From the NCBI GenBank assembly GCA_016844285.1, contig JAENIS010000066.1, positions 1 through 8,162 of the forward strand: 8,162 nucleotides of DNA. Direction: 5' to 3'. A program made the translations under genes and the position numbers. The first letter of the stretch is position 1. Each line of letters opens with the position of its first letter. This stretch comes from Dehalococcoidales bacterium (GTDB lineage: Bacteria > Chloroflexota > Dehalococcoidia > Dehalococcoidales > UBA2162). The notes under the pieces were generated by a model. The model was not told the DNA's origin. It saw only the letters and a program-made list of their open reading frames with translations, and searched no databases. This document shows, piece after piece, positions 1 to 5,946 of this stretch.

Positions 1-1
1 A

Positions 2-766
2 AGTTCCTGCCACCCCATATCGGAGGCCAACACGATAGCTGAGGTGGTATTGCGGCAGCTTGAACTGGCCAAAAACCAGGCTGCGGTGGCAACCCGGCCT
101 ATGCCGGTGGTCTTTACTCCCCAGGGGGTAGCCAGTGCTCTCATCTCACCACTGATGGCGGCTTTCAATGGCAAGACAGTACTACAGGGGGCTTCACCCG
201 TTGGTGGTAAGCGCGGGCAGGCGGTTTTTGACCAGAAGCTGTGGTTGTGGGATGACCCGACCATCGCCTACCGTCCGACGAGCGGCCCCTGTGATGACGA
301 AGGGGTTGCCAGTCAACGCACTACACTCATTAACGAGGGGGTAGTCACCAGCTTTCTCTATGACCTGCAAACTGCCGCTTTAGCCCATACCCGCAGCACC
401 GGTAACGGTCATCGTAGTCATGGCGGACTGCCGGCACCTTCACCCAGCGCCTTTATTATTGCCCCGGGCAGCGTTAGCTTCGACGAAATGGTGCATGACA
501 TCAAAGAAGGGCTGGTTATCGAGGAGCTGATGGGCGCCGAGCAGGGCAATATCCTGGGTGGTGACTTTAGTGGTAACGTTCTTTTGGGTTACAAGGTAGA
601 AAATGGTAAAATAGTAGGTAGGGTTAAAGATACCATGCTGTCGGGGAATGTCTACCAGCTTCTGAAACAGATTTCAGCGATTGGTAGCGATGCCCGGTGG
701 GTGGGAGGCTCGGTCAGCACCCCATCGCTTTACTTCCCCAGTGTGTCGGTGGCGAGCAAGAGCTAG
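2..766 (+). CDS. TldD/PmbA family protein, TldE (PmbA)-like subunit, 3' part only
   Basis: The reading frame is open to the left edge (from base 2), so the N-terminal part lies outside the window and the GTG at 44 is an internal codon. About 254 C-terminal residues are present. Family signs are the LWDDPTIAYRP...DDEGVASQRTTLINEGVVTSFLYD stretch (given in pieces: LWDDPTIAYRP, DDEGVASQ, TLINEGVVTSFLYD), the RSTGNG motif, and GDFSGNVLLGYKVENGKIVG followed by GNVYQLL near the end. TldD and TldE form a heterodimeric cytoplasmic metalloprotease that degrades unfolded peptides and matures some modified peptides. TldD carries the zinc ligands, including a C-terminal Cys in a CGK-type motif. Here the C-terminal tail (ending about SVSTPSLYFPSVSV) has no such Cys, which points to the non-catalytic TldE/PmbA side. 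A tldD partner would be expected just upstream. The family is sure; the TldE assignment is an inference from the missing Cys. Confidence 0.88.
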   Translation, partial: SSCHPISEANTIAEVVLRQLELAKNQAAVATRPMPVVFTPQGVASALISPLMAAFNGKTVLQGASPVGGKRGQAVFDQKLWLWDDPTIAYRPTSGPCDDEGVASQRTTLINEGVVTSFLYDLQTAALAHTRSTGNGHRSHGGLPAPSPSAFIIAPGSVSFDEMVHDIKEGLVIEELMGAEQGNILGGDFSGNVLLGYKVENGKIVGRVKDTMLSGNVYQLLKQISAIGSDARWVGGSVSTPSLYFPSVSVASKS

Positions 767-797
767 TTTTCCTTTTGAGGTTGTCTATAAAAATCAC

Positions 798-840
798 TTC
801 CCCCTCTTCTTTATGAGAGGGGGATAAAGAGGGTGTGGTG
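798..840. repeat. C/G-rich hairpin repeat, copy 1 (degenerate)
   Basis: An 8-bp perfect stem, CCCCCTCT (800-807) and AGAGGGGG (816-823), encloses an 8-nt loop and is followed by GATAAAGAGGGTGTGGTG. The same layout (TTCCCCCTCT, stem, AGAGGGGGATA, then a G-rich GGGTG tail) recurs at 5028-5066, so this is a dispersed repeat and not a one-off hairpin. It fills most of the gap between the tldE-like gene and the PAC2 gene, and its G-rich tail (GAGGG, GGTGG) supplies the bases that could act as the PAC2 ribosome binding site. No T-run follows, so a Rho-independent terminator is unlikely. Confidence 0.65.
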
Positions 841-842
841 GA

Positions 843-1631
843 ATGAGCGATTTATTCAGGTATTCTGCCCGGCCAACGCTTCATACCCCCAATATGGTGG
901 CGGCTTGGCCTGGTATCAGTAATGTTGCCCTCATCGTGGCTAACTATCTGAAAAAGAAGCTGGACTTTAAGGAGTTGGGCGAGGTTGAGGCGGCTCACTT
1001 CTTCGACCCCATCGGGGTCTTCGTCAAAAACAATGTCGTTGAGGCACCGCAGTTCCCGCAGAGCAAGTTCTACTACTGGGAAAACACGGGCGGGGGCAGC
1101 GATATCGTCCTCTTCATCGGTGATGACCAGCCATCAGTGAAGACCTATGAGCTGGCTCACTGCATCCTAGATATTGGGCTGAGTTTTCAGGTGCAGCGAA
1201 TCTATACCTGTGCGGCGGCAGTCACTCGTATCCATCATAGTGAGCAATCCCGGGTGTGGGGGGTAGCCACGAGCCAGCCGTTGACCGAGCATTTGAAAGA
1301 GCGTGACCTGCTACAGAGAGGTAATCTGCAAATTGCCGGGCTGAATGGCTTACTGCTGGGTGTCGCCAAAGAGCGTGGAGTTGAAGGTATTTGCCTGCTG
1401 GGCGAGGTGCCGGTATATGCCACCCGGGTGCAGAACCCGATGGCGGCACTGGCCATACTCGGCGTTCTCACCAAAATGCTGGATATCGAAATTGATGTGG
1501 TTGAACTGGCCGAGCAAGCTCGCCAGACGCAAGAGAAAATCAAGGAACTGGCGGCGGAAGCGATGGGGGAGTATATTGACCTCTTCACCGAGCCTATCTG
1601 GGAGCAGGGAGAAGAGGAAGAAGAGGAGTAA
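843..1631 (+). CDS. PAC2 family protein (proteasome-assembly-chaperone 2 superfamily)
   Basis: A 262-residue protein that matches the PAC2 (DUF75) family: an N-terminal AAWPGISNVA segment (20-29) followed by ANYLKKKL, and the family's C-terminal core from about 164 to 215 with GLNGLLLGVAKERGVEGICL, then LLGEVP (185-190), YATRVQNPMAALAIL and IEID. In eukaryotes and archaea, relatives assist 20S proteasome assembly. Bacterial members are common also where no proteasome is known, and their role is unclear. The end is a predicted helix (about 219-245) and then an acidic tail with six Glu in a row (257-262), coded by a GA-rich run. The ATG at 843 follows GAGGG and GGTGG. The next gene begins 14 nt after the stop, so co-transcription is likely. 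Family is confident; function is not known. Confidence 0.88.
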   Translation: MSDLFRYSARPTLHTPNMVAAWPGISNVALIVANYLKKKLDFKELGEVEAAHFFDPIGVFVKNNVVEAPQFPQSKFYYWENTGGGSDIVLFIGDDQPSVKTYELAHCILDIGLSFQVQRIYTCAAAVTRIHHSEQSRVWGVATSQPLTEHLKERDLLQRGNLQIAGLNGLLLGVAKERGVEGICLLGEVPVYATRVQNPMAALAILGVLTKMLDIEIDVVELAEQARQTQEKIKELAAEAMGEYIDLFTEPIWEQGEEEEEE

Positions 1632-1645
1632 TCAGGGGGACAACA

Positions 1646-2566
1646 ATGCCATTACCTGTTGAGAAGGTTATTGTTGAACTGAGTAGTAGCGATACCTTGC
1701 TTAACTCAAGGCTAGCAACGCTATCGCACCTGAGCGCACCGGAGATGCTGGTCTTTAAGGGCGCCTGGGGAGATATCGAAACCAAACGACGTCGTGAGAT
1801 TATTGGGCGGCTGGTGGAAATGGCTGAGGACAACGTTGAGCTTAATTTTGATTGTATTTTCAAGTATTGCCTGAAAGACCAGGACGATGAGGTTAGAAGC
1901 AAAGCCATCGAAGGATTGTGGGAGAACGAAGAGGCATCGCTCGTTAGCCCTCTCATCAGTCTGCTGGAACAGGATGCCTCGGAAAAGGTGCAGGCCGCCG
2001 CGGCCAAAGCCTTAGGTAAATTTACCATGTTGGCTGAGCATAACAAGCTGCGCTCCTGTCATGTATCCCGGCTAGGCGAATCGTTGCTGGCCGTGATTAG
2101 TGATACCAACCGGCCGCTGGAGGTCAGGCGCCGTGCTCTCGAGGCCGTTGCTCCGCTGGGTCTACCCGAAGTGCAGGCCGCCATTATGGTTGCCTATAAA
2201 GGCAGTGATACCTTGCTTAGAATCAGCTCCGTCTATGCCATGGGTAGGAACTGTACCTCTGATTGGCTGCCGATGTTGCTCAAGGAGCTGGACAGCGATG
2301 ATGCCGAGGTACGCTATGAGGCCGCCGGGGCCTGTGGGGAGCTTGAGGAGGAAGACGCCGTTCCCTGTCTTATCAGACTGGTCAACGACCCCGATGCTGA
2401 TGTCCAGATGGCAGCTATACAGGCGTTGGGGAAGATAGGCGGTACTAAGGCTAGAGAGTGTCTGGAGCATTGTCTCATCGGCAGCGGTCCAGCGATTCGC
2501 CACATTGCCGGGGAAGCCCTTCGTGAGTTGGAGGCAAAAGCGGCTCTGTCATCTTTCGGGGCCTGA
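1646..2566 (+). CDS. HEAT-repeat protein
   Basis: A 306-residue soluble protein made largely of HEAT-like (PBS lyase-type) helical repeats. Repeat cores are visible near 81-92 (DEVRSKAIEGLWE), 114-124 (KVQAAAAKALG), 159-170 (EVRRRALEAVAP), 190-200 (LRISSVYAMG), 221-233 (EVRYEAAGACGEL), 252-264 (DVQMAAIQALGKI) and 283-294 (AIRHIAGEALREL), with the usual Asp/Pro-rich turns such as NDPDAD between helices. Such proteins are scaffolds that bind other proteins; no catalytic motif, signal peptide or membrane segment is seen. AGGGGGA ends 5 nt before the ATG and is a strong ribosome binding site that fixes this start. The gene sits 14 nt after the PAC2 gene and 9 nt before the GNAT gene. The partner is unknown; the neighbouring PAC2 protein is a natural guess. 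Confidence 0.85.
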   Translation: MPLPVEKVIVELSSSDTLLNSRLATLSHLSAPEMLVFKGAWGDIETKRRREIIGRLVEMAEDNVELNFDCIFKYCLKDQDDEVRSKAIEGLWENEEASLVSPLISLLEQDASEKVQAAAAKALGKFTMLAEHNKLRSCHVSRLGESLLAVISDTNRPLEVRRRALEAVAPLGLPEVQAAIMVAYKGSDTLLRISSVYAMGRNCTSDWLPMLLKELDSDDAEVRYEAAGACGELEEEDAVPCLIRLVNDPDADVQMAAIQALGKIGGTKARECLEHCLIGSGPAIRHIAGEALRELEAKAALSSFGA

Positions 2567-2575
2567 ACACTGACG

Positions 2576-3079
2576 ATGATTAGCGGTACCAAGGTGATAC
2601 TTCGTGAAAGAAAGCTGGCTAATGCCTGGGACGACTATGCCTGGGGGACAGACCCTGAGCTGGCGGCACTGGATGCGGCCACAGTACTGACGGACACATT
2701 CGATGACTTTTTACTGGACTATGCCAGCGAAATAGGTAGTCCTTTCTATTCCAGCCGCCGTTTCGCTATCCATACGCTTGATGGCAAGCACATTGGCAAC
2801 TGCTCCTACTATAACATCAGCGAGAAGAGGGGCGAAGCCGAGCTGGGTATCATGATTGGTGACCGCGACTACTGGAATAAGGGCTATGGTACTGACATCG
2901 TCACCACCCTGCTCAATTACATTTTTAGTGAGACAAGGCTCAGCCGGGTCTATTTGAAGACACTGGCATCAAACGACCGGGCACAAAAATGTTTTCAAAA
3001 ATGCGGTTTCACCCCGTGTGGGTCTCTGGAGCAGGACGGATATAGCTTTATCCTTATGGAGATACACCGGAAAGAATAG
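2576..3079 (+). CDS. GNAT family N-acetyltransferase (RimJ/RimL-like)
   Basis: A 167-residue single-domain acetyltransferase that would transfer an acetyl group from acetyl-CoA to an amine; the substrate cannot be read from the sequence. The acetyl-CoA binding motif A is at about 88-108 (AELGIMIGDRDYWNKGYGTD), with NKGYGTD as the pyrophosphate-binding loop. The following helix is IVTTLLNYIF, and the C-terminal ASNDRAQKCFQKCGF (131-145) is the usual N-x-R-A...GF motif. This pattern is closest to the RimJ/RimL type that acetylates protein N-termini or small amines. No clear Shine-Dalgarno sequence precedes the ATG, so translation may depend on coupling to the HEAT gene, whose TGA stop lies 9 nt upstream in the same frame. 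The gene is the last of the + strand run and converges on purF. Confidence 0.87.
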   Translation: MISGTKVILRERKLANAWDDYAWGTDPELAALDAATVLTDTFDDFLLDYASEIGSPFYSSRRFAIHTLDGKHIGNCSYYNISEKRGEAELGIMIGDRDYWNKGYGTDIVTTLLNYIFSETRLSRVYLKTLASNDRAQKCFQKCGFTPCGSLEQDGYSFILMEIHRKE

Positions 3080-3122
3080 CCGGAGAAGCCATGCGGGAAA
3101 GGGTCAAGGGATTCTGTTTGTA

Positions 3123-3259
3123 TTTGGTTGGTAGGATGACAATAATCAGTATGAAGTGTCATTGCGGGGGTACGTTAGTGCCCGTGGCAATCTCAAAGAT
3201 TTAGACGGATGGCTTCGCCTTCGGCTCGCAATGACAACTATTTCACTACAGCAACCAAA
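3123..3259. mobile_element. MITE-like element with nested inverted repeats (element A)
   Basis: Outer inverted repeats TTTGGTTG (3123-3130) and CAACCAAA (3252-3259) enclose perfect 10-bp inner repeats TGTCATTGCG (3157-3166) and CGCAATGACA (3227-3236). The core contains GTGCCCGTGGCAATC and a GGCTTCGCC mini-hairpin. The reverse complement of the element at 7486-7597 lines up with it through the core and at both outer ends, so this is one family in two orientations. No open reading frame is present, so any movement would depend on a transposase supplied elsewhere. It lies in the 223-nt gap between the convergent GNAT and purF genes, which otherwise shows no gene or clear terminator. Confidence 0.72.
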
Positions 3260-3302
3260 ACCGAAAACAACCGGTCAAGGCGGAAGGGGGGGAATTACTA
3301 GC

Positions 3303-4721
3303 TTATCGCTGCCTCTCGCCGAGAGGTGACGGTTGACTGACCGTAGTTTCCAGTGACAGTTTGTCCATCTCAATCTGGATTGGCACCGGGTAATCTCCCG
3401 TAAAACAGGCGAGACAAAAAGTATCCCGCGGCAGAGCTACTGACTTAATCAAGCCATCAATACTCAGGTAGCCCAGCGAGTCAGCACCAATAAAGTCTCT
3501 GATTTCAGGTATCGTCTTCCGAGCGGCGATTAGCTCCCAGCGGGTGGCCATATCGACACCGAAGAAACAGGGGTAACAGATGGGTGGGGCACAGATACGC
3601 ATATGTACTTCTTTCGCCCCCGCTTTCCTGAGCAGTTTAATGACTTGAGGCGTGGTAGTGCCACGGACGATGCTATCATCCACCAGCACTACCCGCTTAC
3701 CTTCTATCATCTGCGGTAAGGGGTTAAATTTTAGTTTCACGCCAAGGTCTCTGAGGCGCTGGTCAGGCTCAATAAAGGTACGCCCGACATAGCGGTTCTT
3801 AATCAGTGCCTCCGCCATCGGTATGCCTGATTGGAGAGCATAGCCAACACCGGCGGCGGTAGCTGAATCAGGCACGCCAATAACCAAATCGGCCTCCACT
3901 GGTTGTTCCTCAGCTAATCTTGCCCCCATCGCCTGTCGTACTGGATAGAGCAAACGGCCGTTGATGACACTATCGGGGCGAGCGAAGTAGATATATTCGA
4001 AGATGCAGAGTGCCTTTTTCCCCCCCTTCTCCCGATAGCTTTCCACCCCGGCCTGGCTAATCGAGACAATCTCGCCTGGCTCAATCTCTCTGATGAAGCG
4101 GGCACCAATATGGTCGAGAGCGCAGCTTTCTGAGGCGAGGACCCAGCCTCCATTCAAGGCTCCCAGGCAGAGCGGGCGCACACCCAGGGGGTCACGGATA
4201 CCAAACAGGCGGTCATTGGTCATAATGGTCAGCGAATATGCCCCCTGGAGCCGGTGCATGGCATATCTTATCTTCTCAATCCATTCTTTTTCGGTAGAGG
4301 AAAGAATCAGGTTAGCGATAACCTCGGTATCGGTGGAAGTGTGAAAGGTATAACCCTGTTCCGTCAGTTCCTGGGAGAGGTGCTCGGCGTTAACGATATT
4401 ACCATTGTGGGCAATGGCCATCGTGTTTGCTCCCTCCCCTACCAGGAAAGGCTGAGCGTTACATATCCGGCTGGAACCCTTGGTCGAGTAGCGATTATGA
4501 CCAATGGCGATATGCCCCGTGAGCTGGCTGAGCGATTCCTCAGTGTAAACCTGGGAGACCAGTCCCATCCGGGCATAAACGGAGAGTCTCTGGCCATCGG
4601 CGGTAGCGATACCGGAACTCTCCTGCCCGCGGTGTTGCAGAGCAAATAGAGCGAAGAAGGTAAGGCGGGCTACATCCTCATTAGGGGCGTAAACACCAAC
4701 AACCGCACAACACTCGTGCAA
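3303..4721 (-). CDS. purF: Amidophosphoribosyltransferase (glutamine PRPP amidotransferase)
   Basis: A 472-residue cytoplasmic enzyme that makes 5-phosphoribosylamine from PRPP and glutamine, the first committed step of de novo purine synthesis. The N-terminal Ntn glutaminase domain shows HECCAVVGV, LQHRGQESSGIA (28-39), GHNRYST (74-80), IAHNGNI (103-109) and TSTDTEVIANLI (128-139). Aligned to the usual EECGVFG, the nucleophile is Cys5, exposed by removal of a 4-residue propeptide. The phosphoribosyltransferase domain has the PRPP motif VVLVDDSIVRGTT (344-356). Cys239, Cys385, Cys436 and Cys439 match the [4Fe-4S] ligands of the Bacillus-type enzyme. The start is TTG: an in-frame TAA lies three codons upstream (4728-4730), no other initiator fits, and AAAGG stands 9 nt before it. 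Length is normal for the family. The gene has its own promoter and no purine-gene neighbour in the window. Confidence 0.97.
   Translation of the reverse strand: MHECCAVVGVYAPNEDVARLTFFALFALQHRGQESSGIATADGQRLSVYARMGLVSQVYTEESLSQLTGHIAIGHNRYSTKGSSRICNAQPFLVGEGANTMAIAHNGNIVNAEHLSQELTEQGYTFHTSTDTEVIANLILSSTEKEWIEKIRYAMHRLQGAYSLTIMTNDRLFGIRDPLGVRPLCLGALNGGWVLASESCALDHIGARFIREIEPGEIVSISQAGVESYREKGGKKALCIFEYIYFARPDSVINGRLLYPVRQAMGARLAEEQPVEADLVIGVPDSATAAGVGYALQSGIPMAEALIKNRYVGRTFIEPDQRLRDLGVKLKFNPLPQMIEGKRVVLVDDSIVRGTTTPQVIKLLRKAGAKEVHMRICAPPICYPCFFGVDMATRWELIAARKTIPEIRDFIGADSLGYLSIDGLIKSVALPRDTFCLACFTGDYPVPIQIEMDKLSLETTVSQPSPLGERQR
3311..3325. repeat. Short palindrome inside the purF 3' end
   Basis: CCTCTCG and CGAGAGG are perfect 7-bp arms around a single central base. 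The palindrome codes for part of the last residues of PurF (PLGERQR) just before the stop codon. It could fold in the mRNA, but no T-run follows on the - strand, so a terminator role is not supported. It may be a remnant of a palindromic repeat that became part of the coding end. Confidence 0.4.
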
Positions 4722-4751
4722 ATCTTCTTACCTTTCAGTACAGACACTATC

Positions 4752-4781
4752 ATTATAAAGGATTATCATTCGGTCAGTCAA
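4752..4781 (-). promoter_or_regulatory. Sigma70-type promoter of purF
   Basis: On the - strand, TTGACT (4781-4776; five of six consensus bases) and TATAAT (4757-4752; a perfect match) are separated by 18 bp. Transcription would begin near 4745, giving a leader of only about 24 nt with an AAAGG ribosome binding site at 4735-4731. That leaves no room for a riboswitch or attenuator, so control of purF would have to act at the promoter. No PurR-type operator was recognised. Confidence 0.82.
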
Positions 4782-4800
4782 ACCGGTGGCTTGAGAACTT

Positions 4801-4826
4801 ATCCCCCTGTTCCTCTTCCCTTGCCA
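4801..4826 (-). repeat. Possible degenerate half-copy of the C/G-rich repeat
   Basis: Read on the - strand this stretch contains GCAAGGGAAGAGG followed by CAGGGGGAT. It resembles the right half of the repeat at 5028-5066 (GCAAGGAGAGGGGG, then CAGGGGGTGAG) with small gaps. The left arm is missing. It is a weak match judged by eye and could be chance in a G-rich tract. Confidence 0.3.
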
Positions 4827-4832
4827 AGAGCT

Positions 4833-4968
4833 TTGTATCAAAAGTGAGTTTCTCCATGTCACCCTGAGCGTAGCGAAGGGTCTCGGGGTGGTGGGGATTA
4901 TTGATTTCCCGCCAGCTCCACGCTCAGATTCTTCGTCGCTTTGCTCCTCAGAATGACATTTGATACAA
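4833..4968. mobile_element. MITE-like element with nested inverted repeats (element B)
   Basis: Outer 10-bp perfect inverted repeats TTGTATCAAA (4833-4842) and TTTGATACAA (4959-4968) enclose imperfect 12-bp inner repeats TGTCACCCTGAG (4857-4868) and CTCAGAATGACA (4947-4958), which pair at 10 of 12 positions. The core holds GCGTAGCGAAGGGTCTCGG. The plan (outer arms, then inner arms beginning TGTCA) is the same as in elements A and C, but the arm sequences differ, so this is a related but distinct family. No coding capacity is seen. It lies upstream of the purF promoter. Confidence 0.65.
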
Positions 4969-4999
4969 GCCCCCCTACTCTCGATAGTATGGAGCGTCT

Positions 5000-5020
5000 A
5001 AGAGGGGCGAAGCCCCTCTT
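5000..5020. repeat. Perfect 9-bp hairpin next to element B
   Basis: AAGAGGGGC (5000-5008) and GCCCCTCTT (5012-5020) pair perfectly around a GAA loop. On the + strand a T-rich TCTCTATTT follows, which makes it look like a weak terminator. However, there is no + strand gene upstream to end, and on the - strand no T-run follows. It is more likely one unit of the composite repeat block shared with 5028-5066. Confidence 0.6.
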
Positions 5021-5027
5021 TCTCTAT

Positions 5028-5066
5028 TTCCCCCTCTCCTGCAAGGAGAGGGGGATACAGGGGGTG
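5028..5066. repeat. C/G-rich hairpin repeat, copy 2 (well preserved)
   Basis: An 11-bp perfect stem, CCCCCTCTCCT (5030-5040) and AGGAGAGGGGG (5044-5054), has a 3-nt GCA loop and is followed by ATACAGGGGGTGAG. It matches the repeat at 798-840 in order and spacing, but with a longer intact stem. It lies 48 nt beyond the permease stop codon, where a strong hairpin in the mRNA could protect the 3' end of the ABC transcript or slow RNA polymerase. No U-run is present for a standard terminator. Confidence 0.7.
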
Positions 5067-5113
5067 AGGTTGATAAACATCTCAACTCAAAAGAGGGCCA
5101 GGCAAGGCAGGTC

Positions 5114-5935
5114 TCACTCCTGTTTGCTGAAAGACCATGAGGCCAATGACAGCATCAGAACGCCGAAGGCGACTACCACCATTATATCTTCACCGATAGT
5201 CATCGTATGCCCCAGGACAGTCACACCGATGGCACTACCGGCCTGACCTGCCGCTCCACCCATGGCGGCGATTTCTTTTTCCAGGAAGAGCTGGCGGATG
5301 GCATCAACACCATAAGTAAGCGGGTTAATTTTTGAGATGACTGCCATCCAGGCAGGTACATTGTTCACCGGAAAAAATACCCCGGAGAGAAAGATTAAAG
5401 GGAAGATGATAAGCTGCACGATAATCTGAAATCCTTGCTGAGACCGCATGCGGGAAGCAATTAAAACACCCAGGCCAGAAAGGGACAGAGATATAATAAT
5501 TAGTATTGGTATCAGTTTGATAACCATTAAAGGGCTGAGTGAAACACCCAGAAATGGGGCCAATATCAACATCACGATGCCCTGTACCACCGCCACCGCC
5601 GCGCTGCCGGCAGCCTTGCCCAGGACGATGCCGCTCCGCCCCAGCGGGGCGACCAGGATTTCCTTGAGAAAACCAAACTCGCGGTCCCAGACTACGGATA
5701 AGCCCGACATTACCGAGTTCATCAGTACTGTCATGGCGATAATGCCCGGATACATAAACTGGATGAAGTTAACCCCAGGTGTCATTGCCCCGATGATTCG
5801 GTTAAAACCGGCGCCGAAGATTACCAGGAACAGCAGTGGCATAGCGAAGGATGAGAACAGACGAGACCGCTCCTGAACAAAACGGAGCAGTTCCCGGTAA
5901 GAGACGACCCACATTCCCCGAAATACGTCTTCCAT
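5114..5935 (-). CDS. ABC-2 type transporter permease (DrrB-like)
   Basis: A 273-residue inner-membrane protein with six likely membrane segments, near 27-48, 60-82, 110-130, 139-162, 170-190 and 250-268. It is the membrane half of an exporter and would pair with the ATPase coded just upstream. The ABC-2 family motif lies between the second and third segments: WDREFGFLKEILVAPLGRSG (83-102), the cytoplasmic coupling region. A second conserved piece, NPLTYGVDAIR (204-214), precedes a Gly/Ala-rich loop of about 30 residues before the last helix. AAGG stands about 6 nt before the ATG. The 11-nt gap to the ATPase gene indicates one transcript. Relatives export drugs such as daunorubicin, polysaccharides or lipids; the substrate here cannot be told. 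Confidence 0.92.
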   Translation of the reverse strand: MEDVFRGMWVVSYRELLRFVQERSRLFSSFAMPLLFLVIFGAGFNRIIGAMTPGVNFIQFMYPGIIAMTVLMNSVMSGLSVVWDREFGFLKEILVAPLGRSGIVLGKAAGSAAVAVVQGIVMLILAPFLGVSLSPLMVIKLIPILIIISLSLSGLGVLIASRMRSQQGFQIIVQLIIFPLIFLSGVFFPVNNVPAWMAVISKINPLTYGVDAIRQLFLEKEIAAMGGAAGQAGSAIGVTVLGHTMTIGEDIMVVVAFGVLMLSLASWSFSKQE

Positions 5936-5946
5936 CGCTTACCTTA

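Larger units (their letters stand above)
4722..5113. other. Gene-free region between the ABC permease gene and purF
   Basis: This 392-nt stretch holds no credible gene. Nearest purF it has the purF ribosome binding site and promoter (to 4781). A degenerate G-rich repeat half follows at about 4801-4826, then a nested-inverted-repeat element (4833-4968), a 9-bp hairpin (5000-5020) and the second copy of the C/G-rich hairpin repeat (5028-5066). The open frame at 4941-5246 (+) runs through these repeats and into the permease gene on the other strand, and is not believed. The region looks like a place where several repeat units have gathered. Confidence 0.7.

Noticed and set aside
1594..2046. Open frame of 150 codons on the - strand
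   Set aside because: It is antisense to the HEAT gene and the end of the PAC2 gene, Ser/Leu-rich and without family motifs.
3123..3259. CRISPR array
   Set aside because: The repeats are palindromic pairs in single elements, not regularly spaced direct repeats with unique spacers. No cas gene is present.
3331..3343. GGTTGACTGACCG, nearly repeated in inverted form at 4771-4784 around purF
   Set aside because: Matches of about 11 exact bases are expected by chance several times in a window of this size. One copy is coding and the other lies in the promoter.
5000..5020. Rho-independent terminator for the + strand
   Set aside because: It has a hairpin with a T-rich follow-up, but no + strand gene upstream that would need it. 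It fits better as part of the repeat block.
4941..5246. Open frame of 101 codons on the + strand
   Set aside because: It runs through element B, two hairpin repeats and then the 3' end of the permease gene on the other strand. Its protein resembles translated repeat and no family.
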